NCBI GenBank assembly: GCA_963675425.1
Contig: OY776214.1
Coordinates: 4,278,001 to 4,342,000 of the forward strand
DNA: 64,000 bases
Direction: 5' to 3'
Source of the DNA: Sporobacter sp963675425
GTDB lineage: Bacteria > Bacillota > Clostridia > Oscillospirales > Oscillospiraceae
Position numbers and translations under genes: made by a program. A model generated the notes under the pieces. That model saw only the letters and a list, made by a program, of their open reading frames with translations, was not told where the DNA came from and ran no database searches. This document shows positions 1-7,865 of the stretch, one piece after another; within the stretch, counting starts at the first letter, position 1; every line of letters begins with the position of its first letter.

Positions 1-314
1 GGTTCAAAAGACGTCACCCACTCCCGCTCATTTTGCGTTTTTTCCAGGACCGTTCCGGCCGGACGCAATTATTCAAATGCCACATGTTGCGGAATCCGCA
101 TTGTCAGTGTGTTTTACGTCATATTTTCAGCATTTACCTTGCGTATTTTGACGTAATTTAAATGCTTATACAACATAATGTAGAAAAATAGTTATATTAT
201 GCTTTATAATACTATATGTTGGTTGTTTTGTCAACCAAGCGAAGGGCATATTTACAAAAATATGGACAAACGAAAAGTTATCGAAACCCATGCAAAAGCA
301 GGAGGAATACTATT
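1..314. other. AT-rich intergenic region
   Basis: No open frame with a credible start was found. The stretch from about 110 to 260 is AT-rich, with short A/T tracts typical of promoter DNA. It may hold the promoter of the small reading frame and structured segment that follow on the + strand, but no clear -35/-10 pair could be fixed. Confidence 0.5.
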
Positions 315-392
315 TTGAGAAACCCGGTTTACGGATGTCGAAAACCGTCCGCGATCGTTACGGTAAACCGGATACTCTTGTCTACAGTCTGA
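315..392 (+). CDS. candidate 25-residue small protein or leader peptide
   Basis: A TTG codon lies 7-8 bases after a strong AGGAGG (about 301-306) and opens a 25-codon frame ending in TGA at 390-392. The predicted peptide begins LRNPVYGCRKPS and is basic, with a hydrophobic C-terminal half. The RNA folds well here: CCGGTTTAC near 323-331 can pair with GTAAACCGG near 363-371, and a strong GAAACCACCGGC/GCCGGTGGTTTC hairpin begins at the stop codon. It could be a leader peptide, a tiny protein, or simply a structured RNA that happens to contain a ribosome-site-like sequence. I recognise no family. Confidence 0.25.
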   Translation: MRNPVYGCRKPSAIVTVNRILLSTV

Positions 393-417
393 AACCACCG
401 GCTGAGCCGGTGGTTTC
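391..417 (+). terminator. hairpin directly after the small reading frame
   Basis: A perfect 12-bp stem (GAAACCACCGGC with GCCGGTGGTTTC) with a TGA loop. It lacks a proper T-run on either side, so it may be a weak terminator or a structural part of an RNA. Confidence 0.4.
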
Positions 418-427
418 TATAAATAAT

Positions 428-466
428 AAAGGCCCGGGTTTTCCTGTTCGGAAAACCCGGGCTTTT
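428..466. terminator. bidirectional intrinsic terminator
   Basis: Long GC-rich stem, GCCCGGGTTTTCC paired with GGAAAACCCGGGC, flanked by A and T runs on both sides. It lies 22 bp past the stop of the minus-strand channel gene and can serve it as well as anything read from the left. Confidence 0.85.
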
Positions 467-487
467 AATCGTGCTTGAAATAAAAAA

Positions 488-1324
488 TTATTTCTTGGTA
501 GCTTTGGCCGTAAGTTTTTCTTTGTCACCGGAAAGATAGAGGTACCAGTAGACAAGACCAACCATGACGGAGCCGCCGACGATATTACCAAGCGTAACAG
601 GCAGCAGGTTCGCCACAAAGAAGTTGCCCCAAGTCAGGTTCTGCAGGCTGGAGGCAGCAATATCGCCAATAAACGCGACGTTGTTCGAGGCAAAAAGACC
701 CGCTGAAATGAAGTACATGTTCGCAACGCTATGCTCAAAGCCGCTGAGTACGAAGAACATGATCGGGAAGAACAGACCGACGATCTTGCCCGTAACGTCC
801 TTGGCCGCAAATGCCATCCAGACGGCGATGCAAACGAGGAAGTTGCAAAGGATACCGCGGATAAAAGCCGTGCCGAACGTCATGCTGACTTTGCCGACCG
901 CAATGCTAACCATGTCGGCGCCCACCTCATTGCCAAACAAACCCGTTGTGCCGCCGGCAACGACGAGCGCGGCGATAAGGATGCTGCCAATAAAGTTGCC
1001 GATGTAGACGAAAACCCAGTTTTTCAGCATACCGCTAATCTTGGCCTCTTTACAGCAGACCGGCATAAGGATAATGGTATTGCCGGTAAACAGCTCGCTG
1101 CCCGCAATAAGGACCATTGCCAGTCCACCCGGGAAGACGCTTGCACCGATGAGCTTACCCACAGAACCACTGAGCGTTGCCGATGAAACCGTGTAAGCCA
1201 CGCCCGCCAGCGCGATGAAAATGCCGGCCAAAATCCCCAAAACAAGCATCTTGGGTATTGGAAGCTTTGTTTTGGCCGCACCGATCGATATGTAGTTTTG
1301 CGCGACTTCTTTTGGTGAAAACAT
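488..1324 (-). CDS. formate/nitrite transporter family channel (FocA/NirC/FdhC type)
   Basis: 278-residue membrane protein that should form a pentameric channel for a small monovalent anion such as formate, nitrite or hydrosulfide. The usual family features are visible: an N-terminal cytoplasmic helix (FSPKEVAQNY), six hydrophobic helices, the GSELFTGNT segment around residues 75-83 and a second broken-helix region near GFEHSVANMYF. Length matches the family. The start is fixed by AGGAGGAATAAA just upstream. It follows the LuxR-type gene on the same strand after a 414-bp gap containing a terminator-like hairpin, so it is probably transcribed on its own. In a fermenting anaerobe formate or nitrite transport is likely; the substrate cannot be read from the sequence. 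Confidence 0.9.
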   Translation of the reverse strand: MFSPKEVAQNYISIGAAKTKLPIPKMLVLGILAGIFIALAGVAYTVSSATLSGSVGKLIGASVFPGGLAMVLIAGSELFTGNTIILMPVCCKEAKISGMLKNWVFVYIGNFIGSILIAALVVAGGTTGLFGNEVGADMVSIAVGKVSMTFGTAFIRGILCNFLVCIAVWMAFAAKDVTGKIVGLFFPIMFFVLSGFEHSVANMYFISAGLFASNNVAFIGDIAASSLQNLTWGNFFVANLLPVTLGNIVGGSVMVGLVYWYLYLSGDKEKLTAKATKK

Positions 1325-1738
1325 TTTATTCCTCCTAAAACTCCATTCTTATCTTTCAGAACGCGCCCACCGGTTAAGACCGGCGCACGCCTTTCTCCGC
1401 CCTCAAGGCCGCCCCCCGGAACGGCTCTTAAGAGTCTGGCATTTTTTATCGTATCACTCACACATCGCAAATTCTATTAAAATATTTTGGTATTTTGAAT
1501 TATATTTTAATTTTTCACTCTTTTTTCATTTTGCCTACTTAAAACATAAAATTGTATAAAAAGAAAGTTAGATAGTTTATGTTTTTACGTTGTAAAACAA
1601 ATCAATAAGCTGTACAATTAAATATCGACGGGTTTTATCGAACCCTGTCGCAAAGAGGCGCCGAGTAAATATCATCGCCTCTATATAGGTATGTGTATCC
1701 GCGTTTGATCCGGTCTGTATCCAAATATGTTTATGACA
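1325..1738 (-). other. intergenic region with structured leader of the channel gene
   Basis: Read on the minus strand, the 130 bases before the channel gene form a GC-rich block (about 1375-1440) that can fold into several short hairpins, in contrast to very AT-rich DNA at 1480-1620. This resembles a structured 5' leader. I compared it by eye with common riboswitch cores and could not assign it. A GGGTT/AACCC hairpin lies at 1626-1650. Confidence 0.4.
1651..1681 (-). terminator. putative terminator of the LuxR-type gene
   Basis: On the minus strand, GAGGCG pairs with CGCCTC across a 15-base loop and is followed by TTTG. It lies about 60 bp after the stop of the regulator gene. The stem is short and the T-run weak. 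Confidence 0.4.
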
Positions 1739-2524
1739 TCAGGTGTTGTTGAACAGGCCGAACAGCTGCGTCCGGTTTCGTACCTTTGTTTTGGCATAGA
1801 TGTTGGAAAGGTGCTTGGAAAGCGTGGCGTGCGTAATATAAAGCTGCTGACAGATATCCTCGCTGCTTTTACTGGCACACACCAGCGTGACTATTTCCGT
1901 TTCCCGTTTCGTCAATCCATAACGTGATGCCATCTTGGTAACACGTTCCGGCTGCGGCGCGCTCCCGCCGTGCAGCTGACGGCCCTCGAGCAGGCTGTAA
2001 AATTTCCGTTCAAGCGGGTCTTTTAACGTATTCATAATATAGATATCGCGGGCCGAGAAATCATCGGCGTCCTTACCCCGCATCAGGCCCATAACGGCCA
2101 GTGGGCAATCCTTATAGACAATGGAAATAAACAGGCCCCAATACACATTACGCTTTTGCCAGATTTCACGGTAAACGCGCGTTTTTTCCATTTTAGCCGG
2201 CGCGATGATATCCGACTGCCGGAAGACAATACTATACGGCGCCATGATAAACTCGTTCCAGTGAGGATAATTGCCCTCCGTAAAGAAATCGTGGTCGCTT
2301 GAATCGTCCACGGCCTCAGTTGAGACGGGGTGACCCAACACCACACGCCCGTTTTCGCGGCCTGCCTGAAAAATAATACCGGTCTCAAACGGGATGAGCG
2401 TGCGCATCTGCTGCAGAATCGTATCGCACGTCTCGTTATACGTCTGGCTATAGTTAATCCGCGAAACCATCTGCAAAAGAAATTGCCATTCGTAGTCAAA
2501 CAGCGTCGAGCTCATATCCATCAT
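1739..2524 (-). CDS. LuxR-type transcriptional regulator with GAF-like sensor
   Basis: 261-residue regulator. The N-terminal two thirds (residues about 10-180) look like a GAF-type ligand-sensing domain (FETGIIFQAG, then a Y..I.....CPLAVMGLMR segment). The last 60 residues form a LuxR/GerE helix-turn-helix (YGLTKRETEIVTLV, ITHATLSKHLSNIYAKTKVRN). There is no receiver domain, so it probably senses a small molecule directly. It is divergent from the acyl-CoA dehydrogenase operon across a 302-bp gap, which suggests it regulates that operon; this is inference. Two adjacent start codons are possible (residues 1 and 2), with AAAGGATG upstream. Confidence 0.85.
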   Translation of the reverse strand: MMDMSSTLFDYEWQFLLQMVSRINYSQTYNETCDTILQQMRTLIPFETGIIFQAGRENGRVVLGHPVSTEAVDDSSDHDFFTEGNYPHWNEFIMAPYSIVFRQSDIIAPAKMEKTRVYREIWQKRNVYWGLFISIVYKDCPLAVMGLMRGKDADDFSARDIYIMNTLKDPLERKFYSLLEGRQLHGGSAPQPERVTKMASRYGLTKRETEIVTLVCASKSSEDICQQLYITHATLSKHLSNIYAKTKVRNRTQLFGLFNNT

Positions 2525-2826
2525 CCTTTAGTGTCGTTTTCAGTCGGGCATATACGCGTACTTACGACGCGCCTGAAAAAAATGCCAACGGCCACCTACC
2601 CATATTTATGTATCCCAATAGTATTAATCTAGCACAAAACATGAAGATATTCAAGAAAAAGTATGAAACAATATGATTCAATAATTTTATTAAACATTTA
2701 TAATGGCCTTGATTATTATTTGTCTGATTTGTCAAAACACAAACTGGCTGCATCCATTCGACCTTGAATCACGCGGTACGGCCGGCCATTGTTTTATAAA
2801 TTTTAATCAGCACAGGAGGAAGAAAC
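2525..2826. promoter_or_regulatory. divergent regulatory region between regulator and carCDE-like operon
   Basis: This 302-bp AT-rich region must hold the promoters for the LuxR-type gene (leftward) and the dehydrogenase operon (rightward). A strong CACAGGAGG ribosome site precedes the ATG at 2827. No convincing sigma-A pair or dyad operator could be fixed by eye. Confidence 0.5.
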
Positions 2827-3969
2827 ATGATATTTTCTGAAAAGCATGAGCTTGTTCGGAAACTGGCCCGCGACTTCGCCGAAAAAGAGCTGACGAAGGA
2901 TGTTCTGGACCAGATCGAGGAAACCAGCACTTATCCGAAAGAGCTCCTGGACAAGATGGCGAAGGCCGGCTTCTTCGGCATAAAGACGCCGGTTGAGTAT
3001 GGCGGGCAGGGGTCTGATTACCTGTCATACGTCATCACAATCGAAGAGCTTGCGCGCGCATCGGCCGTAACGACTATTTGGGCCTCAGCTCCGAACTCCC
3101 TCGGCGGCGGCCCCCTGATGCTAGCCGGCACACCCGAGCAGCTTAAGAAATATTTAATGCCGGTAGCCAAGGGCGAGAAAATTTTAGCCTTCGGCCTGAC
3201 CGAGCCGAATGCCGGCTCCGACGCCGGCGGTACGACGACCACTGCCGTACAGGATGGCGACTACTGGATTTTAAACGGCCGTAAAACATTCATCACAACA
3301 GCGCCCGTTGCGGACTGGTGCATCATCTATGCCAAGACGGACATGACGCAAAAGGGTTCCAAGGGCATCTCCGCTTTTATTATGGACATGAAGCTGCCCG
3401 GCGTTTCCTGCGGCAAGGCTGAGCACAAGATGGGCCTGAAGGGCTGTCCGACGTCCGATATCATAATGGAAGATGTCCGCGTGCATAAAGACGACATGCT
3501 CGGCGAAGAGGGCAAAGGCTTCTCTAACGCCATGAAAACGCTCGATATCGGGCGCATCGGCGTGGCCGCCATGTCCGTCGGTGTGGCGCAGGGCGCTTTG
3601 GACGAGGCCGTCAAATACGCCAAGGAGAGAAAGCAGTTTGGCCGTTCCATCGCCAAGTTCCAAGCCATCAGCTTCATGCTCGCGGATATGGCCACAAAGC
3701 TTCAGGCCGCTAAGGAGCTTGTCTATAGGGCCGCGCAGCTGAAGGACACAAACAGCAGCGAGGCCGGCATGGCCGCCTCCATGGCAAAATACTACGCCAC
3801 GGAAATGTGCAACGAGATCGCCGGCAAGGCCGTCCAGATTCACGGCGGCTATGGTTATATCAGCGAGTATAAGGTCGAGCGCATCTACCGCGACTGCCGC
3901 GTCTTCACGATCTTCGAAGGCACCTCGCAAGTCCAACAGATGGTCATTTCGGGCCATTTGCTTAAGTAA
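2827..3969 (+). CDS. acyl-CoA dehydrogenase, CarC/Bcd type
   Basis: 380-residue flavin enzyme of the short-chain acyl-CoA dehydrogenase family, normal length. The family segments are present: FGLTEPNAGSDAGG around residues 123-136 (FAD/substrate binding), RKQFGRSIAKFQ near 266-277, QIHGGYGYISEYKVERIYRD near 337-356, and the catalytic glutamate in the final FEGTSQ motif near residue 366. With the two ETF genes directly downstream it should form a Bcd-EtfAB-type complex that reduces an enoyl-CoA with NADH while bifurcating electrons to ferredoxin. Because the EtfA partner carries a ferredoxin domain, the caffeyl-CoA reductase CarCDE of Acetobacterium is a closer organisational match than plain butyryl-CoA dehydrogenase. 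The true acyl substrate is unknown. Confidence 0.9.
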   Translation: MIFSEKHELVRKLARDFAEKELTKDVLDQIEETSTYPKELLDKMAKAGFFGIKTPVEYGGQGSDYLSYVITIEELARASAVTTIWASAPNSLGGGPLMLAGTPEQLKKYLMPVAKGEKILAFGLTEPNAGSDAGGTTTTAVQDGDYWILNGRKTFITTAPVADWCIIYAKTDMTQKGSKGISAFIMDMKLPGVSCGKAEHKMGLKGCPTSDIIMEDVRVHKDDMLGEEGKGFSNAMKTLDIGRIGVAAMSVGVAQGALDEAVKYAKERKQFGRSIAKFQAISFMLADMATKLQAAKELVYRAAQLKDTNSSEAGMAASMAKYYATEMCNEIAGKAVQIHGGYGYISEYKVERIYRDCRVFTIFEGTSQVQQMVISGHLLK

Positions 3970-3990
3970 TGTGAAAGGAGATTGTGAACG

Positions 3991-4779
3991 ATGAATATTA
4001 TTGTCTGTGCAAAACAGGTTCCCGATACCAACGAGGTTAAAATCGACCCCGTGAAGGGCACGCTGATCCGCGAGGGCGTCCCCTCGATCCTCAACCCCGA
4101 CGACGCAAACGCGCTGGAGGCGGCGCTCGAGCTAAAAGAACGGTATCCCGGCACGACGGTTTCCGTTGTCTCAATGGGTCCCCCTCAGGCCACTTACATG
4201 CTCCGCGAGTGCTTGGCCATGGGCGCCGACGACGCTTATCTGCTGTCCAGCCGCGCTTTTGGCGGTGCGGACACCTGCGCGACATCCACGACGATAGCCG
4301 CCGGCGTTCGGAAGATAGGCAACTACGACATCATCTTCGCCGGCCGTCAGGCCATTGACGGCGACACGGCGCAGGTTGGCCCGCAGACGGCGCAGCGCCT
4401 GGGTATTCCGTCCGTTACGTACGTTCAGAAGATCCGCGAGATCAAGGACGGCTCCGTCGTCGTCGAGCGAAATCTGGAAGACGGCTATGAAGTCATCGAG
4501 GTCAAAACACCTTGTCTTTTAACGGCTATTAAAGAGCTCAACGATCCCCGCTACATGTCCATCGCCCAGATTGAAGAAGCTTATAAGAAAGAAATCAAGA
4601 TCTGGAACGAGAATGATGTCGGTCTCGCGCCGGAAGACGCCGGCCTGAAGGCCAGCCCCACACAGGTGTTCAGAAGCTTTACGCCGCCCCCGAAGGGCAA
4701 GGGCGAGATGCTGGCGGGTACGATTCCCGAAATGGCGTCCGCTCTCATCCAGAAGCTGACCGACAAGCATGTACTTTAA
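3991..4779 (+). CDS. etfB: electron transfer flavoprotein beta subunit (CarD/EtfB type)
   Basis: 262 residues, typical EtfB length. The ETF-beta signature AGRQAIDGDTAQVGPQ sits near residues 116-131, and the N-terminal MNIIVCAKQVPDTNEV is characteristic. In bifurcating ETFs this subunit binds the bifurcating FAD and NADH. The ribosome site is AAAGGAG, 21 bp after the dehydrogenase stop; EtfA follows 19 bp later, so the three genes are one operon. Confidence 0.93.
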   Translation: MNIIVCAKQVPDTNEVKIDPVKGTLIREGVPSILNPDDANALEAALELKERYPGTTVSVVSMGPPQATYMLRECLAMGADDAYLLSSRAFGGADTCATSTTIAAGVRKIGNYDIIFAGRQAIDGDTAQVGPQTAQRLGIPSVTYVQKIREIKDGSVVVERNLEDGYEVIEVKTPCLLTAIKELNDPRYMSIAQIEEAYKKEIKIWNENDVGLAPEDAGLKASPTQVFRSFTPPPKGKGEMLAGTIPEMASALIQKLTDKHVL

Positions 4780-4798
4780 GAGAAGGGACGTGAGATAA

Positions 4799-5977
4799 AT
4801 GGCTGTTAAAATCATTGCTGAAAAATGTAAGGGCTGCACTAAATGCGTGCAGGCGTGTCCGTTTGACGCCATCACCATGCAGGACCGTCTCGCCGTCATC
4901 GGCGCGGCGTGCACAAGCTGCGGCGCTTGTATCGACGTGTGCCCGTTCGACGCGATCGAAAAGGTTGACGATTTCAAAAAAGGCGTTGATACGACGCTGT
5001 ATCATGACGTTTGGGTTTATGCCGAGCAGCGCGACGGCGCACTCATGAACGTTTCCGTCGAGCTGATGGGCGAAGGCAAAAAGCTGGCCGGCGAAATTGG
5101 CTGCAAGCTGTGTGCCGTTTTATGCGGCGATAACGTCGACGGCCTGGCTCAGGAGCTGTTTGAGTACGGCGCGGACAAGGTCTACTACGCCAACGCTCCC
5201 GAGCTCAAAACATATAACACCGACGCTTACACAAAGGTGATTTACGAAGCGATTTTAAAATACAAGCCCGAAGTCGTACTGCTGGGCGCAACGCACATTG
5301 GCCGCGACCTTGGTCCCTGCCTCGCCGTCCAGTGCGGCACCGGCCTGACGGCGGACTGCACAAAGCTCGATATCGACCCCGAGGACAAAAAGCTTATGCA
5401 GACGCGTCCGGCCTTCGGCGGCAACCTGATGGCGACGATCCTGTGCCCGAACCACCGCCCGCAGATGTCCACCGTACGCCCCGGCGTCATGGAGAAACCG
5501 AAGCGAGTCGCCGGCGCGAAGGGCGAGCTTATCAACCTGAATGTCGCGTTCAAGGACAAAGACATCCGTATGCAGGTGCTCGAAGTCGTCAAGGGCCTGG
5601 CCGAAAAGGTCTCGCTCACGGACGCGAAGATCATCGTCTCCGGCGGCGCGGGTCTTGGCAATCCCGAAGGCTTCAAGCTCATCAAGCAACTGGCCGACAA
5701 GCTCGGCGGCGTCGTCGGCTCCTCCCGTGCGGCTGTTGACGCGGGCTGGATCGACCACTCCCATCAGGTCGGACAGACCGGCACAACCGTCAAGCCCGAT
5801 CTGTACATCGCCTGCGGCATTTCCGGCGCAATCCAGCATCTGGCCGGCATGCAGACGTCCAAGACGATCGTGGCAATCAACAAAAACGAGAACGCTCCTA
5901 TCTTCGAAGTTGCTGATTACGGCATCGTGGGCGACCTGTATAAAGTCATTCCCGCCATCATCGAAGAGTTGGGCTAA
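4799..5977 (+). CDS. etfA: electron transfer flavoprotein alpha subunit with N-terminal 2[4Fe-4S] ferredoxin domain (CarE type)
   Basis: 392 residues, longer than ordinary EtfA (about 330) because of a ferredoxin domain at residues 1-60. Cysteines 10, 13, 16, 20 and 38, 41, 44, 48 make two CxxCxxCxxxC clusters for two [4Fe-4S] centres. The remainder is a standard EtfA, with the C-terminal FAD-binding signature (PDLYIACGISGAIQH...AGM, ...APIFEVADYGIVGD) near residues 327-380. The fused ferredoxin is the hallmark of CarE in caffeyl-CoA reductase and of relatives in other anaerobes, where it probably relays low-potential electrons. It ends the operon; a strong terminator follows. Confidence 0.93.
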   Translation: MAVKIIAEKCKGCTKCVQACPFDAITMQDRLAVIGAACTSCGACIDVCPFDAIEKVDDFKKGVDTTLYHDVWVYAEQRDGALMNVSVELMGEGKKLAGEIGCKLCAVLCGDNVDGLAQELFEYGADKVYYANAPELKTYNTDAYTKVIYEAILKYKPEVVLLGATHIGRDLGPCLAVQCGTGLTADCTKLDIDPEDKKLMQTRPAFGGNLMATILCPNHRPQMSTVRPGVMEKPKRVAGAKGELINLNVAFKDKDIRMQVLEVVKGLAEKVSLTDAKIIVSGGAGLGNPEGFKLIKQLADKLGGVVGSSRAAVDAGWIDHSHQVGQTGTTVKPDLYIACGISGAIQHLAGMQTSKTIVAINKNENAPIFEVADYGIVGDLYKVIPAIIEELG

Positions 5978-6002
5978 TCTTATATAACTCTCTTTTGACA
6001 TG

Positions 6003-6036
6003 GAAAGGCCGCGGAGAATTCTCTGCGGCCTTTCTT
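6003..6036 (+). terminator. terminator of the carCDE-like operon
   Basis: GAAAGGCCGCGGAGAA pairs with TTCTCTGCGGCCTTTC, with a T-rich flank. It lies 26 bp past the etfA stop. Confidence 0.85.
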
Positions 6037-6115
6037 ATTATATCGAAAATACCGTGGTCGTGATATTTTCAAGCGTGGCTCTTGCCGCGCTTTTTGTTTT
6101 CTTACCGTCAAATAA

Positions 6116-6772
6116 TCAAGCCCGGATGCTTTCGAGCAACGCATTAAAGTTATAGCGTATAACATCCTCCGTGTTAACGCCGTATTTGGCCGGCAGTGTC
6201 CTTGTCTGCCTGTACATGCTGGTTAAAAGGCACCACGCGCTGTAGATAATGGAAACAGTTGTACTCTGCGGCTCGAGCTCCGGCTTCACCGAGCCGTCAT
6301 GAAAGTTAGCCGTAAACAGCTTGACCGTATCGCCCGAGCGAAATTCGCCTTCCTGGAAAATGCTGTTGTACAGCGGATTGTCTTTCTGACTGGTGACACT
6401 TTGATAATCGTCAAAAATCAGGTCCAGAAACCTGTATTGCATGGGGTCTTGCTTATAGTCCTCATGCAGCATGTCAAGATACGTTTCAAAGCGCTTAAAT
6501 GTTGTTTCACCGGTTTGGCCAAACCGCTCGTTCATTCGCTGCACAAATAAAAGACTGGTGTAATGCACAATATTCCAGATGACCTCGTCCTTGTTGGCAA
6601 AGTAGCGGTAAAAAGTGGACGGCATAATGCCGCATTCGCGTGTAATATCGGCCAGTGTCACCTTGTCAATGCCTTTTTTAAAGAACAGGTCCTGCGCCGT
6701 CGTCAAGATCAGCATATATTGTTTTTCACTATGCCTTTTATATTTGAACGTGCTTTTTCCCGTCGTCTCCAT
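6116..6772 (-). CDS. TetR/AcrR family transcriptional regulator
   Basis: 218 residues. An N-terminal TetR DNA-binding domain lies near residues 18-64 (ILTTAQDLFFKKGIDKVTLADITRE, then STFYRYFANKDEVIW). The rest is a helical ligand-binding domain without a recognisable ligand signature. It is divergent from the phosphoesterase/ABC importer operon starting at 7005, which is the most likely target along with its own promoter. Confidence 0.85.
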   Translation of the reverse strand: METTGKSTFKYKRHSEKQYMLILTTAQDLFFKKGIDKVTLADITRECGIMPSTFYRYFANKDEVIWNIVHYTSLLFVQRMNERFGQTGETTFKRFETYLDMLHEDYKQDPMQYRFLDLIFDDYQSVTSQKDNPLYNSIFQEGEFRSGDTVKLFTANFHDGSVKPELEPQSTTVSIIYSAWCLLTSMYRQTRTLPAKYGVNTEDVIRYNFNALLESIRA

Positions 6773-6836
6773 AAAATCACCTCAGCTTTTAAATTTACCA
6801 AAACTCCGGTGATATGTAAATACTATTTTGATTTAT

Positions 6837-6856
6837 AATACGTATTTAATACGCTT
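6837..6856. promoter_or_regulatory. candidate operator between TetR gene and importer operon
   Basis: AATACGTATT is a perfect 10-bp palindrome followed by a further half-site TAATACG, about 65 bp upstream of the TetR start. It is a plausible TetR-family operator by position and symmetry only. Confidence 0.3.
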
Positions 6857-7004
6857 CATTCGATTTTGTATGCCTAATCCAAATTATAACCCATATTTTA
6901 CGTAGAGTGAACAGACAGCGGCTTTTTATTGTGTTACTGTAATGGCGAAATTGGGCCTGAAGCCGCCGGCATTGGACGGCGGCCGTGACGGAAGGAGAGA
7001 ATCA

Positions 7005-7865
7005 ATGAAACAAATCAATTTTGCACATTTGTCAGATACGCACTTAAATCACGACGGCAAAGAAGGCTTTCTCCATAACAACACCACGGACAATCTTCGC
7101 AAGGCATTTGACCGCCTGCAGGGTTTACCGCAAAAAATGGATTTTGTCGTTATCACGGGCGACGTGGCCCATGAAGGCGACGAAGAGGATTATCGCTTCA
7201 TCCGGGAGCTGTTGGACGAATACCAGCAGAAGCTTGGCGTGCCGATCCTCGTCACGCTTGGAAACCATGACAACCGCCAGGCGTTTTACAAGGGCTATCT
7301 GGGTATCGAATCCGATGAGCCGTATAAAAAAAGCGCCGACATCGGCGGACTGCGGGTGATCGTGCTTGACTCAAAGGTGGGCGTGCACGACGTCGGCGGG
7401 ACTATTGGCGAGGCTCAGCTGGCGTGGCTCAGGGAGGAGCTGAAAACGCCGGCCGAACGCGGCACCGTCATCGCTTTTCATCACCCTCCGGATCACACGG
7501 TACTGCCCATGGACGAGCATTGCCTGACAAATGGCGTCGAGCTTCTGTCGGCCATCGAGGGCACCGATGTGATCGGAATTCTGACCGGCCACACGCATTT
7601 TTCCAATCAAGGCGTCTACGGCGGCGGAATCCTTAATTCAACGGCGGGCAGTACGGCTTTCGGCCTTTTAATGAGCCCGGACACGATGCGTATGGTGGAT
7701 ACTTGCGCGTTTAATCTCTGTTGCGTGATTGATAAAAAGCTGCTGGTGAGCAGCTATCAGTGCGAGGACGCCGGTGAGCTGGCGGCGTTTACGTTTGCGC
7801 AGCTGTCGGCCATGCCGAAGGAATTTGACCCTGAGGACTACAAAGCAAAGGAGAAAATATCATGA
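7005..7865 (+). CDS. calcineurin-like metallophosphoesterase (CpdA/GpdQ-like)
   Basis: 286 residues from an ATG with GGAGAG upstream; a longer frame from 6942 has no ribosome site. All metal-binding blocks of class III cyclic-nucleotide or glycerophosphodiester phosphodiesterases are visible: D11 and H13 in HLSDTHLN, GDVAHEGD, GNHDN, HHPPDH and GHTHFS. It should be a cytoplasmic di-metal enzyme hydrolysing phosphodiesters or monoesters. It overlaps the binding-protein gene by 4 bp (ATGA) and opens the importer operon, which suggests it processes the imported compound. Confidence 0.85.
   Translation: MKQINFAHLSDTHLNHDGKEGFLHNNTTDNLRKAFDRLQGLPQKMDFVVITGDVAHEGDEEDYRFIRELLDEYQQKLGVPILVTLGNHDNRQAFYKGYLGIESDEPYKKSADIGGLRVIVLDSKVGVHDVGGTIGEAQLAWLREELKTPAERGTVIAFHHPPDHTVLPMDEHCLTNGVELLSAIEGTDVIGILTGHTHFSNQGVYGGGILNSTAGSTAFGLLMSPDTMRMVDTCAFNLCCVIDKKLLVSSYQCEDAGELAAFTFAQLSAMPKEFDPEDYKAKEKIS

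Noticed and set aside
290..478. 62-codon ATG frame at the left end
   Set aside because: It runs through two strong hairpins, including a terminator, and its ATG has no ribosome site. The 25-codon TTG frame fits the ribosome site better.
1375..1440. Riboswitch before the formate/nitrite channel
   Set aside because: The GC-rich leader can fold, but no core motif of known riboswitch classes (ZTP, THF, c-di-GMP, SAM, fluoride and others) could be matched by eye.
3271..3957. Long open frame opposite the acyl-CoA dehydrogenase
   Set aside because: Shadow of a GC-rich gene with strong codon bias; the plus-strand protein is a clear family member.
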